DNA of 59,358 bases from Emiliania huxleyi CCMP1516 (taxonomy: Eukaryota > Haptophyta > Isochrysidales > Noelaerhabdaceae), in assembly GCF_000372725.1 (NCBI RefSeq), contig NW_005198243.1:441080-500437 (forward strand). The letters run 5' to 3'. The notes below the pieces were generated by a model that was not told the DNA's origin, did not search any database, and saw only the letters and a program-made list of their open reading frames with translations. A program made the position numbers and the translations under genes. Numbering within the stretch: the first letter of the stretch is position 1; each line of letters starts with the position of its first letter. This document shows positions 17,701-25,793 of this stretch, piece by piece.

Positions 17701-20700
17701 CGCGGGCGAGGCGGGTCGACGAAGAGTCGGCAGAGGGCAGAGAAGCCGCGCTCGACCTGCGCGGGCGAAAAGAAAGAGGGCCGGGCCGTGCAGGCGCGAG
17801 TGCGCGGGGAGGGCGACGGGGCGTCGGCAGGGGCTGCTGTCACCGCCGCCTCGTCGACGCCCAGTCCGCCCGCGAGCAGCGTGTCTTTGACGAAGCCGCG
17901 GAGCCGGCGGCAGTGAGGGCAGTGCGGTGCCTCCCCCCGGTGCTTGGCGAGGGACGCGTCGCGCAGCAGGGGGCAGAGCGGGTGCTGGTCGTGCCGCTCT
18001 GGCCCATCGGCGCGGCCGGCCGAGAGCGCAGGCGTGAAGAGGAGGTGCACGCGCTTCTCGATCGCGACGAGCCGGCAGGGGATGTCGAACTGGGGCAGAG
18101 CGGCGAGGCGCAGCCGCACCTTGGGAGAGGAGACAACACGTCGACTCGTCCACCCACACTGTTCCTGCGGCGGCTCGGCGAGGCGCAGCCGCACCACGTC
18201 GCCGATGAGCGCGGGGGGGTGCCGCTCCTCGAGGCCGACCACCTTCGCCTGGGTGGTGGACGGGGTACGGACGTCTCACGGACGTGTCCCGGACATGTCC
18301 TGCAGGCCGGCCACCCCTCGCCTGCAGGATGGGCGCCCCGCCCGCGGCAAAGCCGCGCCGGTAGACGGGGACGGAGAAGGCGTCCATCTTTGCGTAGTCG
18401 TCCTGTGCAGCCGAGGAGGCACGGCTCAGGGCTAGTCCGCGGGAGTGCGTCCCGTCTTGGCGTGGCCCTCCTGCATCTGCGCTTCCTCGCAGAGCAGCAG
18501 CAGCCCCAGCCGCTTCAGGTGCAGCAGCTCCCACACCTACGAGCAGCGCTAGGTGGAGCAGCGCCTCGAGCGGTGAAGACGAAGTTGAAGACGCTGCCGC
18601 GTGCACCACCGCCCCGGCTGCTCCAGTGATCTGGCCGCGGGGAGCGCCGTGCGGGCACATCCCAACCATCTCGGCTACATCTCGGCTACACGTCGGCTGT
18701 AGGTCGGCGAGATCTCGGCGAGATCTCGGCGAGATCTCGGCAGGATCTCGGCGAGATCTCGCACCGCCGCCGCGGGCGGGCCCGCATGTCGTGGTCTCGG
18801 AAGGACACGACGGTTGGAGTAGTCTAGCGCGTACAGCAGACGGCCCTTCTCCTCGTGCCCGATGTCGGCGCGGGAGGAGAGATGCTGACGCACCTCGGCC
18901 TGCAGCTTGTTCGCCTGCTTGTTCCCCCCTTTCTGCAGCCGCAAGCACTCTGGCGGCAGTGCGCATCCGGCAGCCGCCTATATCTCGGCCAATCTCGAGT
19001 CATCTCGGGTCCATCTCGGGCGGCGGCGCGGGATGTGGCAGCCGCCTCGCGCGCACTGAAATCGTCATGACTGAGCCACTCCGCCTCCGCCTCCGCCTCC
19101 TCCTCCACCACCTCCTCCTCCTCCGCCGCCTCCTCCTCCTCCTCCTCCGCCGCCGCCGCCGCCGCCGCCTCCCCCTCCGCCGCCGCCTCCGCTGCCTCCG
19201 CCTCCGCCCCCGCCTCCCCCTCCGCCGCCGCCTCCGCCGCCGCCTCCTCCCTCGCTGCGGCTGCTGCGGCGCCAACCGCTGCACGGAAGGATGCCCTCCT
19301 CGCCGCCGCCGCCGCGTCTTCCGCCGCCGCCCCAGCTCCCGCCGCCGCACCTCCCGCCGCCGCCGCGCCTCCCGCCGCCGCCGCGCCTCCATAGCCGACG
19401 ACGGTCAGCGCACTCCACGCGGCGGGCCCAAACCCGCAGAGACGGCCCGTGCTCGCTCCCGCTAGGGCGAAGGGCGCGCGGCGTCCGCGGCGCGCGCGCG
19501 GCTGCAGCTCCTCGAGCGCCGAGGTGAGTGTGGCCGCCATCTCCTCCCACGCAAGCCGCATGCCCTGGCCGGCAGCGAGTGGTCCGCGGTCCGCCTGCTC
19601 CGCCTCCCGAGGCGGGAGGGAGACCCTGCGAGGGGGGGCACTAGATTAAATTAAATCAAATTAAACTGGGAGACCCTGCGAGGGGGGGCACCAGATTAAA
19701 TTAAATCAAATTAAACTGTGAGACCCTGCGAGGGGAGGCACGGCGGACCTCTCGACAGGCTCCTCTCGAGGTCGCGGCATCTAGACACTGCCCGCCGCCG
19801 GCTGTGGTCGCGTGCGATCTCGCACGATCTCGCGTGATCTCGTGCGACCTCGCGTGATCTCGCGCAGCCTCGCATCTAGGGCTGCCCGCTGGCGGCTGTA
19901 CGGCGGGAACCCCACCGGCGGCGGCTTCAGACTGACCACCTGTTCACAGCTAGAGGTGTGAAGAGAAACTACACGGGAACAGCGGCTGTACGGCGGGGCC
20001 GGAGGCGGTGACCAGGGTCGGCGGCAGCGGCAAGGTCCAGATCTGGCGCAGAGCCTGCGGGACGAAGGCGCGGGCCTCGGTGGAGAGCGCGCGCGACTCG
20101 CGGGGTCGCATCGCCGCGGCGGCGACGACGCAGCCGTAGAGGACGGTGGAGGTGGAGATGGAGCGGCTGTGTGACTCGACGACGTCGACGAGGAGGAAGA
20201 CCCACGCGCGGAAGATTCCGATCTCGGCCGACTCGAACCCGACCTGCATCTCGAGCCGCGAGCCGTGTAGTCTCGTGCAATCTCGCGCACTCCCGTGCAA
20301 TCTCCTCCGAACCCGACCTGCAGCTCGAGCCGCGAGCCGTGTAGTCTCGTGCAATCTCGCGCACTCCCGTGCAATCTCCTCCGAACCCGACCTGCAGCTC
20401 GAGCCGCGAGCCGTGTAGTCTCGTGCAATCTCGCGCCCTCCCGTGCAATCTCCTCCGAACCCGACCTGCAGCTCGAGCCGCGAGCCGTGTAGTCTCGTGC
20501 AATCTCGCGCACTCCCGTGCAATCTCCTCCGAACCCGACCTGCAGCTCGAGCCGCGAGCCGTGTAGTCTCGTGCAATCTCGCGCACTCCCGTGCAATCTC
20601 CTCCGAACCCGACCTGCAGCTCGAGCCGCGAGCCGTGTAGTCTCGTGCAATCTCGCGCACTCCCGTGCAATCTCCTCCGAACCCGACCTGCAGCTCGAGC

Positions 20701-22533
20701 CGCGAGCCGTGTAGTCTCGTGCAATCTCGCGCACTCCCGTGCAATCTCCTCCGAACCCGACCTGCAGCTCGAGCCGCGAGCCGTGTAGTCTCGTGCAATC
20801 TCGCGCACTCCCGTGCAATCTCCTCCGAACCCGACCTGCAGCTCGAGCCGCGAGCCGTGTAGTCTCGTGCAATCTCGCGCACTCCCGTGCAATCTCCTCC
20901 GAACCCGACCTGCAGCTCGAGCCGCGAGCCGTGTAGTCTCGTGCAATCTCGCGCCCTCCCGTGCAATCTCCTCCGAACCCGACCTGCAGCTCGAGCCGCG
21001 AGCCGTGTAGTCTCGTGCAATCTCGCGCACTCCCGTGCAATCTCCTCCGAACCCGACCTGCAGCTCGAGCCGCGAGCCGTGTAGTCTCGTGCAATCTCGC
21101 GCCCTCCCGTGCAATCTCCTCCGAACCCGACCTGCAGCTCGAGCCGCGAGCCGTGTAGTCTCGTGCAATCTCGCGCACTCCCGTGCAATCTCCTCCGAAC
21201 CCGACCTGCAGCTCGAGCCGCGAGCCGTGTAGTCTCGTGCAATCTCGCGCACTCCCGTGCAATCTCCTCCGAACCCGACCTGCAGCTCGAGCCGCGAGCC
21301 GTGTAGTCTCGTGCAATCTCGCGCACTCCCGTGCAATCTCCTCCGAACCCGACCTGCAGCTCGAGCCGCGAGCCGTGTAGTCTCGTGCAATCTCGCGCAC
21401 TCCCGTGCAATCTCCTCCGAACCCGACCTGCAGCTCGAGCCGCGAGCCGTGTAGTCTCGTGCAATCTCGCGCACTCCCGTGCAATCTCCTCCGAACCCGA
21501 CCTGCAGCTCGAGCCGCGAGCCGTGTAGTCTCGTGCAATCTCGCGCACTCCCGTGCAATCTCCTCCGAACCCGACCTGCAGCTCGAGCCGCGAGCCGTGT
21601 AGTCTCGTGCAATCTCGCGCACTCCCGTGCAATCTCCTCCGAACCCGACCTGCAGCTCGAGCCGCGAGCCGTGTAGTCTCGTGCAATCTCGCGCACTCCC
21701 GTGCAATCTCCTCCGAACCCGACCTGCAGCTCGAGCCGCGAGCCGTGTAGTCTCGTGCAATCTCGCGCACTCCCGTGCAATCTCCTCCGAACCCGACCTG
21801 CAGCTCGAGCCGCGAGCCGTGTAGTCTCGTGCAATCTCGCGCACTCCCGTGCAATCTCCTCCGAACCCGACCTGCAGCTCGAGCCGCGAGCCGTGTAGTC
21901 TCGTGCAATCTCGCGCACTCCCGTGCAATCTCCTCCGAACCCGACCTGCAGCTCGAGCCGCGAGCCGTGTAGTCTCGTGCAATCTCGCGCACTCCCGTGC
22001 AATCTCCTCCGAACCCGACCTGCAGCTCGAGCCGCGAGCCCGGCGGCAGCATCGCGCCGAGGACGGCCGGCTCGTCCACGAGGGAGAAGACGTCCTTGGC
22101 GGCTCCGTCCTTCGCGCCGAGGAGGAGGCGGAGCTCACCCGAGATTGACCCGAGATCTTGGCCCGAGACCGACCCGAGATTGACCCGAGATTGACCCGAG
22201 GCGGCTCGAGATCGCGCCGAGATCAGGCGGGCGGCTCGGAGGCGCGCGTAGGCGCCGCCGGTGGAACCGTTGATGAGGAGGAGGGGGAGCCTATGCCCAT
22301 GTGCAATGAATAGTCAACGGTTCATGACTGATGAGGAATCGCCGGCGGAGGAGGGGGCGGCGGCGCCTCTCGGCAGAGTTGCACTCGACGACTCCAAACA
22401 CAAGAGACGACTCGGACACACGCACACCCGCGCACGGCTCGCCCAGCAAGGCGAGCGCGCGATCGAGCGCCTCAGAGCGATCGAGCGCCTCAGGCTGGAC
22501 TGCCTGGTCCCCACCCATCGCCTTCACAATCAT
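14707..22533 (-). CDS. MOV10/SDE3-type SF1 RNA helicase
   Basis: Reads leftwards in many exons. The N-terminal beta-sandwich region has SSLVFGVVECNSA (near 22400) and LPPGSRLELQ joined to VGFESAEIGIFRAWVFLLVD (22020/20243), equivalent to the ELHVHCKTSFVGYFPATV stretch of MOV10. After an Ala/Glu-rich segment (19070-19560) follow LEERHPPALIGDVVRL (18240), the FTPNINPEQWAAV Q-motif (17140), Walker A PYVVFGPPGTGKTVVVVELL (16960), CAPSNSAADVL, DEASQALEPEMLLPLSFAG (motif II, 16230), CGDHRQ, LVRNYRSHAALL (15870), FPLLFYGVSSAHTHE, VVTPYRKQVVKVRQLL, VGSVDDYQGQEET (15300), RFNVAITRARALLVV (15150) and DPSWRELLRYAVE; stop at 14707. MOV10/SDE3 helicases act with Argonaute and restrain retroelements. Introns are 60-80 nt, often GC-AG, and carry flanking duplications. 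The start is uncertain: the exon at 22814-23467 may belong here. Confidence -1.
14866..14935 (-). repeat. 70-nt intron with a duplicated target and TGTGAACAG core
   Basis: GC-AG intron between codons of GTEDE and ASENTMAQLADH. Its first 30 nt (GCGTCGGG...GCGGCTCGCC) are an imperfect copy of the next exon's first 30 nt (GCGTCTGA...GCAGCTCGCC). The rest is a core holding CTGTGAACCGCGCCGCTTCA and ending CTGCTGTGAACAG. Confidence -1.
15344..15437 (-). repeat. 66-nt intron formed by an exact 28-nt direct repeat around TAGACACTTCC units
   Basis: 28 nt (15344-15371) are repeated exactly at 15410-15437 and encode PYRKQVVK across the junction. Between them lie three TAGACACTTCC units. Removing one 66-nt period (15354-15419 or a shifted equivalent) restores VVTPYRKQVVKVRQLL. 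Confidence -1.
15608..15680 (-). repeat. 73-nt intron with duplicated target and TTCACG/GTGAACAG core
   Basis: The intron start (GCTCCCCGCTGCTCTC...) copies the downstream exon start (GGTTCCCGCTGCTCTT...) over about 34 nt with a few differences. The core reads CGAACAGCGCCTCTTCACG, then CGGTGAACAG at the acceptor. Confidence -1.
16549..16622. repeat. G-rich GGGTCAGGG/GGGTCGGGG repeat in a helicase intron
   Basis: About ten imperfect GGGTCRGGGY units on the plus strand, capable of G-quadruplex formation; C-rich on the helicase sense strand. Confidence -1.
18661..18770. repeat. ATCTCGGC tandem repeat in a helicase intron
   Basis: Repeats of GATCTCGGCGA and related CATCTCGGCTA units. The same word family recurs at 16990-17030 and 18980-19022, also between coding segments of the helicase gene. 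Confidence -1.
19621..19740. repeat. Two tandem 50-nt units, AT-rich core with C-rich acceptor-like end
   Basis: AGACCCTGCGAGGGG recurs at 19621, 19671 and 19721, with an AT-rich block (AGATTAAATTAAATCAAAT) between copies. On the helicase sense strand each unit ends CCCCCCTCGCAG, like a polypyrimidine tract plus acceptor. Confidence -1.
20244..22019 (-). repeat. 24 tandem copies of a 74-nt intron-like unit
   Basis: Exactly 1,776 bases, 24 x 74. On the minus strand each unit starts GTCGGGTTCGGAGGAGATTG and ends GGCTCGAGCTGCAG, so each has its own GT donor and AG acceptor. The whole block separates two exon pieces of the MOV10-like N-terminal domain (LPPGSRLELQ and VGFESAEIGIFRAW) at a phase-0 junction. 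The unit contains the last 21 nt of the upstream exon and the first 10 nt of the downstream exon plus a core of about 43 nt. Copies are nearly identical; a few carry one substitution (GGAGTGCG to GGAGGGCG). The array is a multiple of three and lacks stops in all minus-strand frames. Confidence -1.
22137..22215. repeat. GACCCGAGATT repeat, probable intron
   Basis: Five to six imperfect units of GAGATTGACCC on the plus strand, immediately upstream (in gene sense) of the exon carrying SLVDEPAVLGAMLPPGS. Related to the ATCTCGG words elsewhere. Confidence -1.
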
Positions 22534-22813
22534 CCGGTCGAAGACGTCGTCCAGCGGCGCCTAGCAGTCGTAGCAGCGAGCAGAGCTGGCAGGCTTGCGT
22601 CCCGTCCCACCACCCCTGCCTAGACCTCGTCTCAGCGCACCTCCCCCACCAGCAGCGGCATCTCTGCCACGGCCGGCTGCCGCACCACGCTGCCGCCGCC
22701 CTCCGCGCCGCCCGGCTCGGAGGCACCGACAGCCGCTGCTGGTGGGGGAGCCTCCGCGCCGCGGTTAAAGGTGTAGGCTGCGGTGGGCGTGCCTAAATTG
22801 AGACTCGCACCCA

Positions 22814-23467
22814 TCACCGATCTCGGATCGCGATGAAGGAGAACTCCTCGGGAGGCGCGCCTCTGCGGGTGGAGTGAAGGAGGCGAGTGAAGTGAGAGTT
22901 GTAGAGCTCTTTCGAGACGCCCTTCTCCGGGAGGGAGGTGAGCTCCGGATGCAGGATGAGAGAACGGACCCACTCGAGGTCGCCGTGGAAGCAGTGTTGC
23001 AGCCACCCGACTTTTGCCGTTTTTTGGCGACGGACAACCGCGAGGAAGGCGGCAATGAGACGCGCCTCGAGCCCCGACACCGCGACGCGGCTCACGCGCC
23101 GCGCCTCCTCCTCGGGAGCCGGCGGCGGCAGCGGCGGCTGCTGCGGTTGCTGCGGCTGCTGCGGCTGCGGCTGCGGCAGCGGCACGCCAAGCGGCGGCGG
23201 TCGCATGGGCTGACCGAACGGCGGAGCCGGCCAGTGCTGGTTCGGTGCATGCCCCAGCGGGAAATAAGTGCCTGGAGGGTGCCCCAGCGGGACATAAGTG
23301 CCTGGAGGGAGCTGCTGCGGATGCGGAAACGCCGGGTGCATGTACGCCGGGTGCAGCAACTGAGGTGGCGGTCGCTGATACGGCTGGTTTAGTCTGTAGT
23401 CGTACCAGCTGTGACCGAGATGGAGGGAGCGCAACCGGTCGTCGTGAAGGTTCGGACGATTGGACAT
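22814..23467 (-). CDS. Pro/Gln-rich N-terminal exon, possibly first exon of the helicase gene
   Basis: From ATG 23467 the frame reads MSNRPNLHDDRLRSLHLGHS, then a Pro/His/Gln-rich stretch with two PPGTYVPLGH-like repeats and PQPQPQQPQQPQQP, then a compact helical region, LEARLIAAFLAVVRRQKTAK, GWLQHCFHGDLEWVRSLIL, GVSKELYNSHFTRLLHS and PPEEFSFIAIRDR, ending near 22820. The helical part looks like a genuine domain but I do not recognise it. A short coding-like piece AYTFNRGAEAPPP follows at about 22770. It has the same strand as the helicase with no clear terminator between, so it is either its N-terminus or a small separate gene. Confidence -1.
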   Translation of the reverse strand: MSNRPNLHDDRLRSLHLGHSWYDYRLNQPYQRPPPQLLHPAYMHPAFPHPQQLPPGTYVPLGHPPGTYFPLGHAPNQHWPAPPFGQPMRPPPLGVPLPQPQPQQPQQPQQPPLPPPAPEEEARRVSRVAVSGLEARLIAAFLAVVRRQKTAKVGWLQHCFHGDLEWVRSLILHPELTSLPEKGVSKELYNSHFTRLLHSTRRGAPPEEFSFIAIRDR

Positions 23468-24044
23468 ACCACCTGACCTCACGAACGCGGGTAGAGGCGC
23501 TCCGACTTGTGCTTTCTTTTTCTGAGCTTAGCCTTCGATTTTATGAACAAAAGAAGGCGGACAGGGCATATCCTCTTTTTCTTGAACGGATCGCTTTCGA
23601 GGATCGCTTTCATGTGAGAGAGTGCGTTGTGATTTTGTTTTAATCGCTTGTTCTCTTTCTTAAGATGCGTTGATAATTCGAGAGAGAGAGAGAGAGAGAT
23701 TTTAAAATGCGCGACTGGGTTAAATCCCCTGGGCGTTCCAAATGGGTCAACGACGTCAAGAACAAGCAAGTGGCAGACGTCCTTTACCCTCGGCCCCAGT
23801 GGGGGGCGCCCACGCCGCCTAGCTCCGCGGATGGGCCCCTCCACCCTTCACGTACGGATCATGTCGTCCCCACAATCGCTGTCGTGGGATCATCATCTGC
23901 TGCTTGCTTGTCATGTGAGAGAGCGCGTTGTGTCCTGCGCGTGTTTCTCCTTTCTTAGACGTCTGTTCTCAGAGACCTCCGAGGGCCGCTCACGCCGCCG
24001 CCGCTCTTCGCTGCCGCCGGCTCTAGCCACACTCCTCCCGAAAA
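23468..24044. other. Divergent intergenic region
   Basis: Separates the minus-strand exon above from the PsbQ-like gene. It contains a (GA)n run at about 23680-23699 and AT-rich sequence near 23520-23660. No gene recognised. Confidence -1.
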
Positions 24045-24557
24045 ATGCCGCTGGGTCTCATGCTGATCGTTCCCGCGCTTTTGACGCCGCAGCCTGCATC
24101 TCGCAGCCGCCGAGCCGTCACCTCAACCGCTGCCACCGCCCTGGCGGCCTCATTCCTGCGACCGCACCCCGCTGCTGCTGCCGATGAGACGGAGGCGTCG
24201 CTGCTGGGCGAGATCCGCGAGATCCGCAAGCAGCTCGACCTCTCTCCGATCAACGCGCTGCTCGAGGAGGAGCAGTGGGATAAGGTTCGCTCGATCTGGA
24301 AGGTGCCTCCAGTCAACTATGCGTGGGAGCAGTCGCAAAACAAGAAGAACCCGCTGCGCAAGCTGGCCGATCTGCGCGACGACGTCGAGCTCTTCGAGGT
24401 CGCCGACGAGGTCGCCGCCGCCCTTCAGCTCGCCGACCAATACTGCTACAGCAACACCTTCATCTACACTCAGCCGGGCAACGGCAAGGTCAAGATCAAG
24501 GAGCCCAAGCAGCAGGTGGCGCTCGCGGTCCAAAAGATCGACATGTTCCTGCGGTGA
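24045..24557 (+). CDS. PsbQ-like thylakoid-lumen protein
   Basis: 170 aa from ATG 24045. The leader has a hydrophobic stretch (MPLGLMLIVPALL), a basic transit-like part and a second hydrophobic segment ending RPHPAAAADE, an Ala-x-Ala lumenal cleavage pattern; this implies passage through plastid membranes and the thylakoid. The mature part is helical: SLLGEIREIRKQLDLSPINA, EQWDKVRSIWKVPPVN, NPLRKLADLRDDVELFEVAD, LQLADQYCYSNTFIYTQPG and KIKEPKQQVALAVQKID. This layout suggests a four-helix PsbQ'/Psb31-type extrinsic photosystem II subunit or a related red-lineage lumen protein. The targeting is clear; the exact family is inferred. Intronless. Confidence -1.
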   Translation: MPLGLMLIVPALLTPQPASRSRRAVTSTAATALAASFLRPHPAAAADETEASLLGEIREIRKQLDLSPINALLEEEQWDKVRSIWKVPPVNYAWEQSQNKKNPLRKLADLRDDVELFEVADEVAAALQLADQYCYSNTFIYTQPGNGKVKIKEPKQQVALAVQKIDMFLR

Positions 24558-24842
24558 CGCACCGCGATGACCGCACGCAGAGCCGCAGGGTGGAGTCTTC
24601 CGGAGAGTGGAGAGAGCAGTCAGCTGCTCCTCGTGCAGTCCTGACCACACCCACGCTTGCTTGCGCGCGGGTGGCCCTTGCTGCTCCTCGCCGCTGGCCG
24701 CTTCCCTCTCTCTGGGGCCCGCCGTGATCGTCATCGTGCACGAGAGTCGAGAGTTCGGCTTTTTACAGTGGTTACTCGGAATGGGGAAATCGAGCCCATT
24801 TTCAAAAAGTTTTTTAAAGGGCTCTCGGCGCTCGCCCGCTTC
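24558..24842. other. Short convergent intergenic region
   Basis: 3' flanks of the PsbQ-like gene and the GH43-like gene. Nothing else seen. Confidence -1.
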
Positions 24843-25544
24843 CTACCACCCCGCTCCCCGGGCGCGAGTCACGTCCCAGCTGCGCCGCGCGTCGATGCGG
24901 ACGGGCATCGCGCCGGCCTGCGGCCCGCGCTCTAGAGTGATTGGCAGCCACTGGTAGCACGCGTGCGTGATTGCGTTGAGCGACGCGTCGCCGGGCGGCT
25001 GGCAGTGGACCACAGCTCGCTCCAAGTGCTCCAAGTGCGATCCCGATCATCTGTCTGGCCCGCTGGGTGTGCTTCTTAGCCCCCCGGCCCTGGATGAGCG
25101 GTTACTGACTGCACTCCAAGTGCTCCGCGATTTTGGCCGACGCGCACACTGTGGAGAGAAGGAAGAAAAGGCGCGCCGCTCGCTGGAGGCGAAGGCACCA
25201 GCCAACGAGGCGGACGAGTAGCAATGGATGCCCTGTGTCAGATAGTCCACGGTGGGAGGCGTCTTGCGGTTCGAGACGCCTTTTCGAGTCTCGCCATACA
25301 AGTACCAGATTCCGTCGAGCGGCGATCGGAGCACGCACCCACCATGCGCCTCGACCGAGTTGCCGTTGGTGTCATTCCAGCGCACGTCCGACACTATCTC
25401 GTGGTGCGTCGTCGCGTCCAATGAAGGGAGGAGCACTATCTCGTGGTGCGTCGTCGCGTCCAATGAAGGGAGGAGCACTATCTCGTGGTGCGTCGTCGCG
25501 TCCAATGAAGGGAGGAGCGCGACGAGGATCACGGCGAGGATCAT
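24843..25544 (-). CDS. GH43-like glycoside hydrolase, shortened or degraded
   Basis: ATG 25544 starts a signal peptide (MILAVILVALLPSLDA), followed by three copies of a 14-residue segment LLPSLDATTHHEIV and then VRWNDTNGNSVEAHGGCVLR, GIWYLYGETRKG and DYLTQGIHCYSSASL. The W-D-T-x-G and AHGG-x-hYYxYGE pattern is that of GH43-type five-bladed propellers acting on galactan or arabinan. A second part reads AITHACYQWLPITLE and MPVRIDARRSWDV, the usual C-terminal blade. About 150 aa of propeller between them are missing, and the middle holds a small inserted repeat (25020-25125). So this is probably a decayed or internally deleted gene, although unseen splicing cannot be excluded. Predicted secreted. 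Confidence -1.
25020..25125 (-). repeat. Dispersed repeat, copy 2, with 13-bp flanking direct repeats
   Basis: CTCCAAGTGCTCC occurs at 25020-25032 and 25113-25125, flanking about 80 nt that match 11425-11515 in reverse orientation. It lies inside the GH43-like gene at the word EHLE, so it looks like an insertion with target-site duplication. Confidence -1.
25392..25518 (-). repeat. Three tandem 42-bp coding repeats
   Basis: Three essentially identical 42-nt units, in frame, encode three copies of LLPSLDATTHHEIV directly after the signal peptide of the GH43-like protein. Confidence -1.
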
Positions 25545-25793
25545 GGCACTTCAAGGTGCTTGTGCCACAGCGATGCCTACGAGTTTTTTCTTTTTTCTTC
25601 CCTTTTCCCCCAATAAGCAGAAAAGAAAAGGCTTTCATCCCAAACTGTCACTCCCCTTTCTCCCGGCCGAGGTGGGGCGCGCGCGGGGGCGGCGGGTGTG
25701 CGGGATGTCTGTGGGCCCGAGAGCGATTGCCATGTCCGCCTTGCGTTTGTTTCATCACATCGAAGGCTAAGCTCAAAAAGAAAAGAGTCCGGG

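Noticed and set aside
20244..22019. CRISPR-like array
   Set aside because: The 74-nt units are contiguous and nearly identical with no variable spacers, and the context is a eukaryotic gene.
19781..22138. Very long minus-strand ORF (785 codons) with a repeated EEIARECARLHETTRLAARAA-like pattern
   Set aside because: It is a read-through of the 74-nt repeat array; all three minus frames are open for the same reason. The flanking exons join sensibly (LELQ-VGFES) if the array is removed, so I treat it as an intron array and not as a repeat protein, while noting that retention is possible.
20295..22194. Some two dozen plus-strand ORFs of 65 codons starting MQSPPNPTCSS
   Set aside because: Each is the same shadow frame of one repeat unit; no independent evidence for coding.
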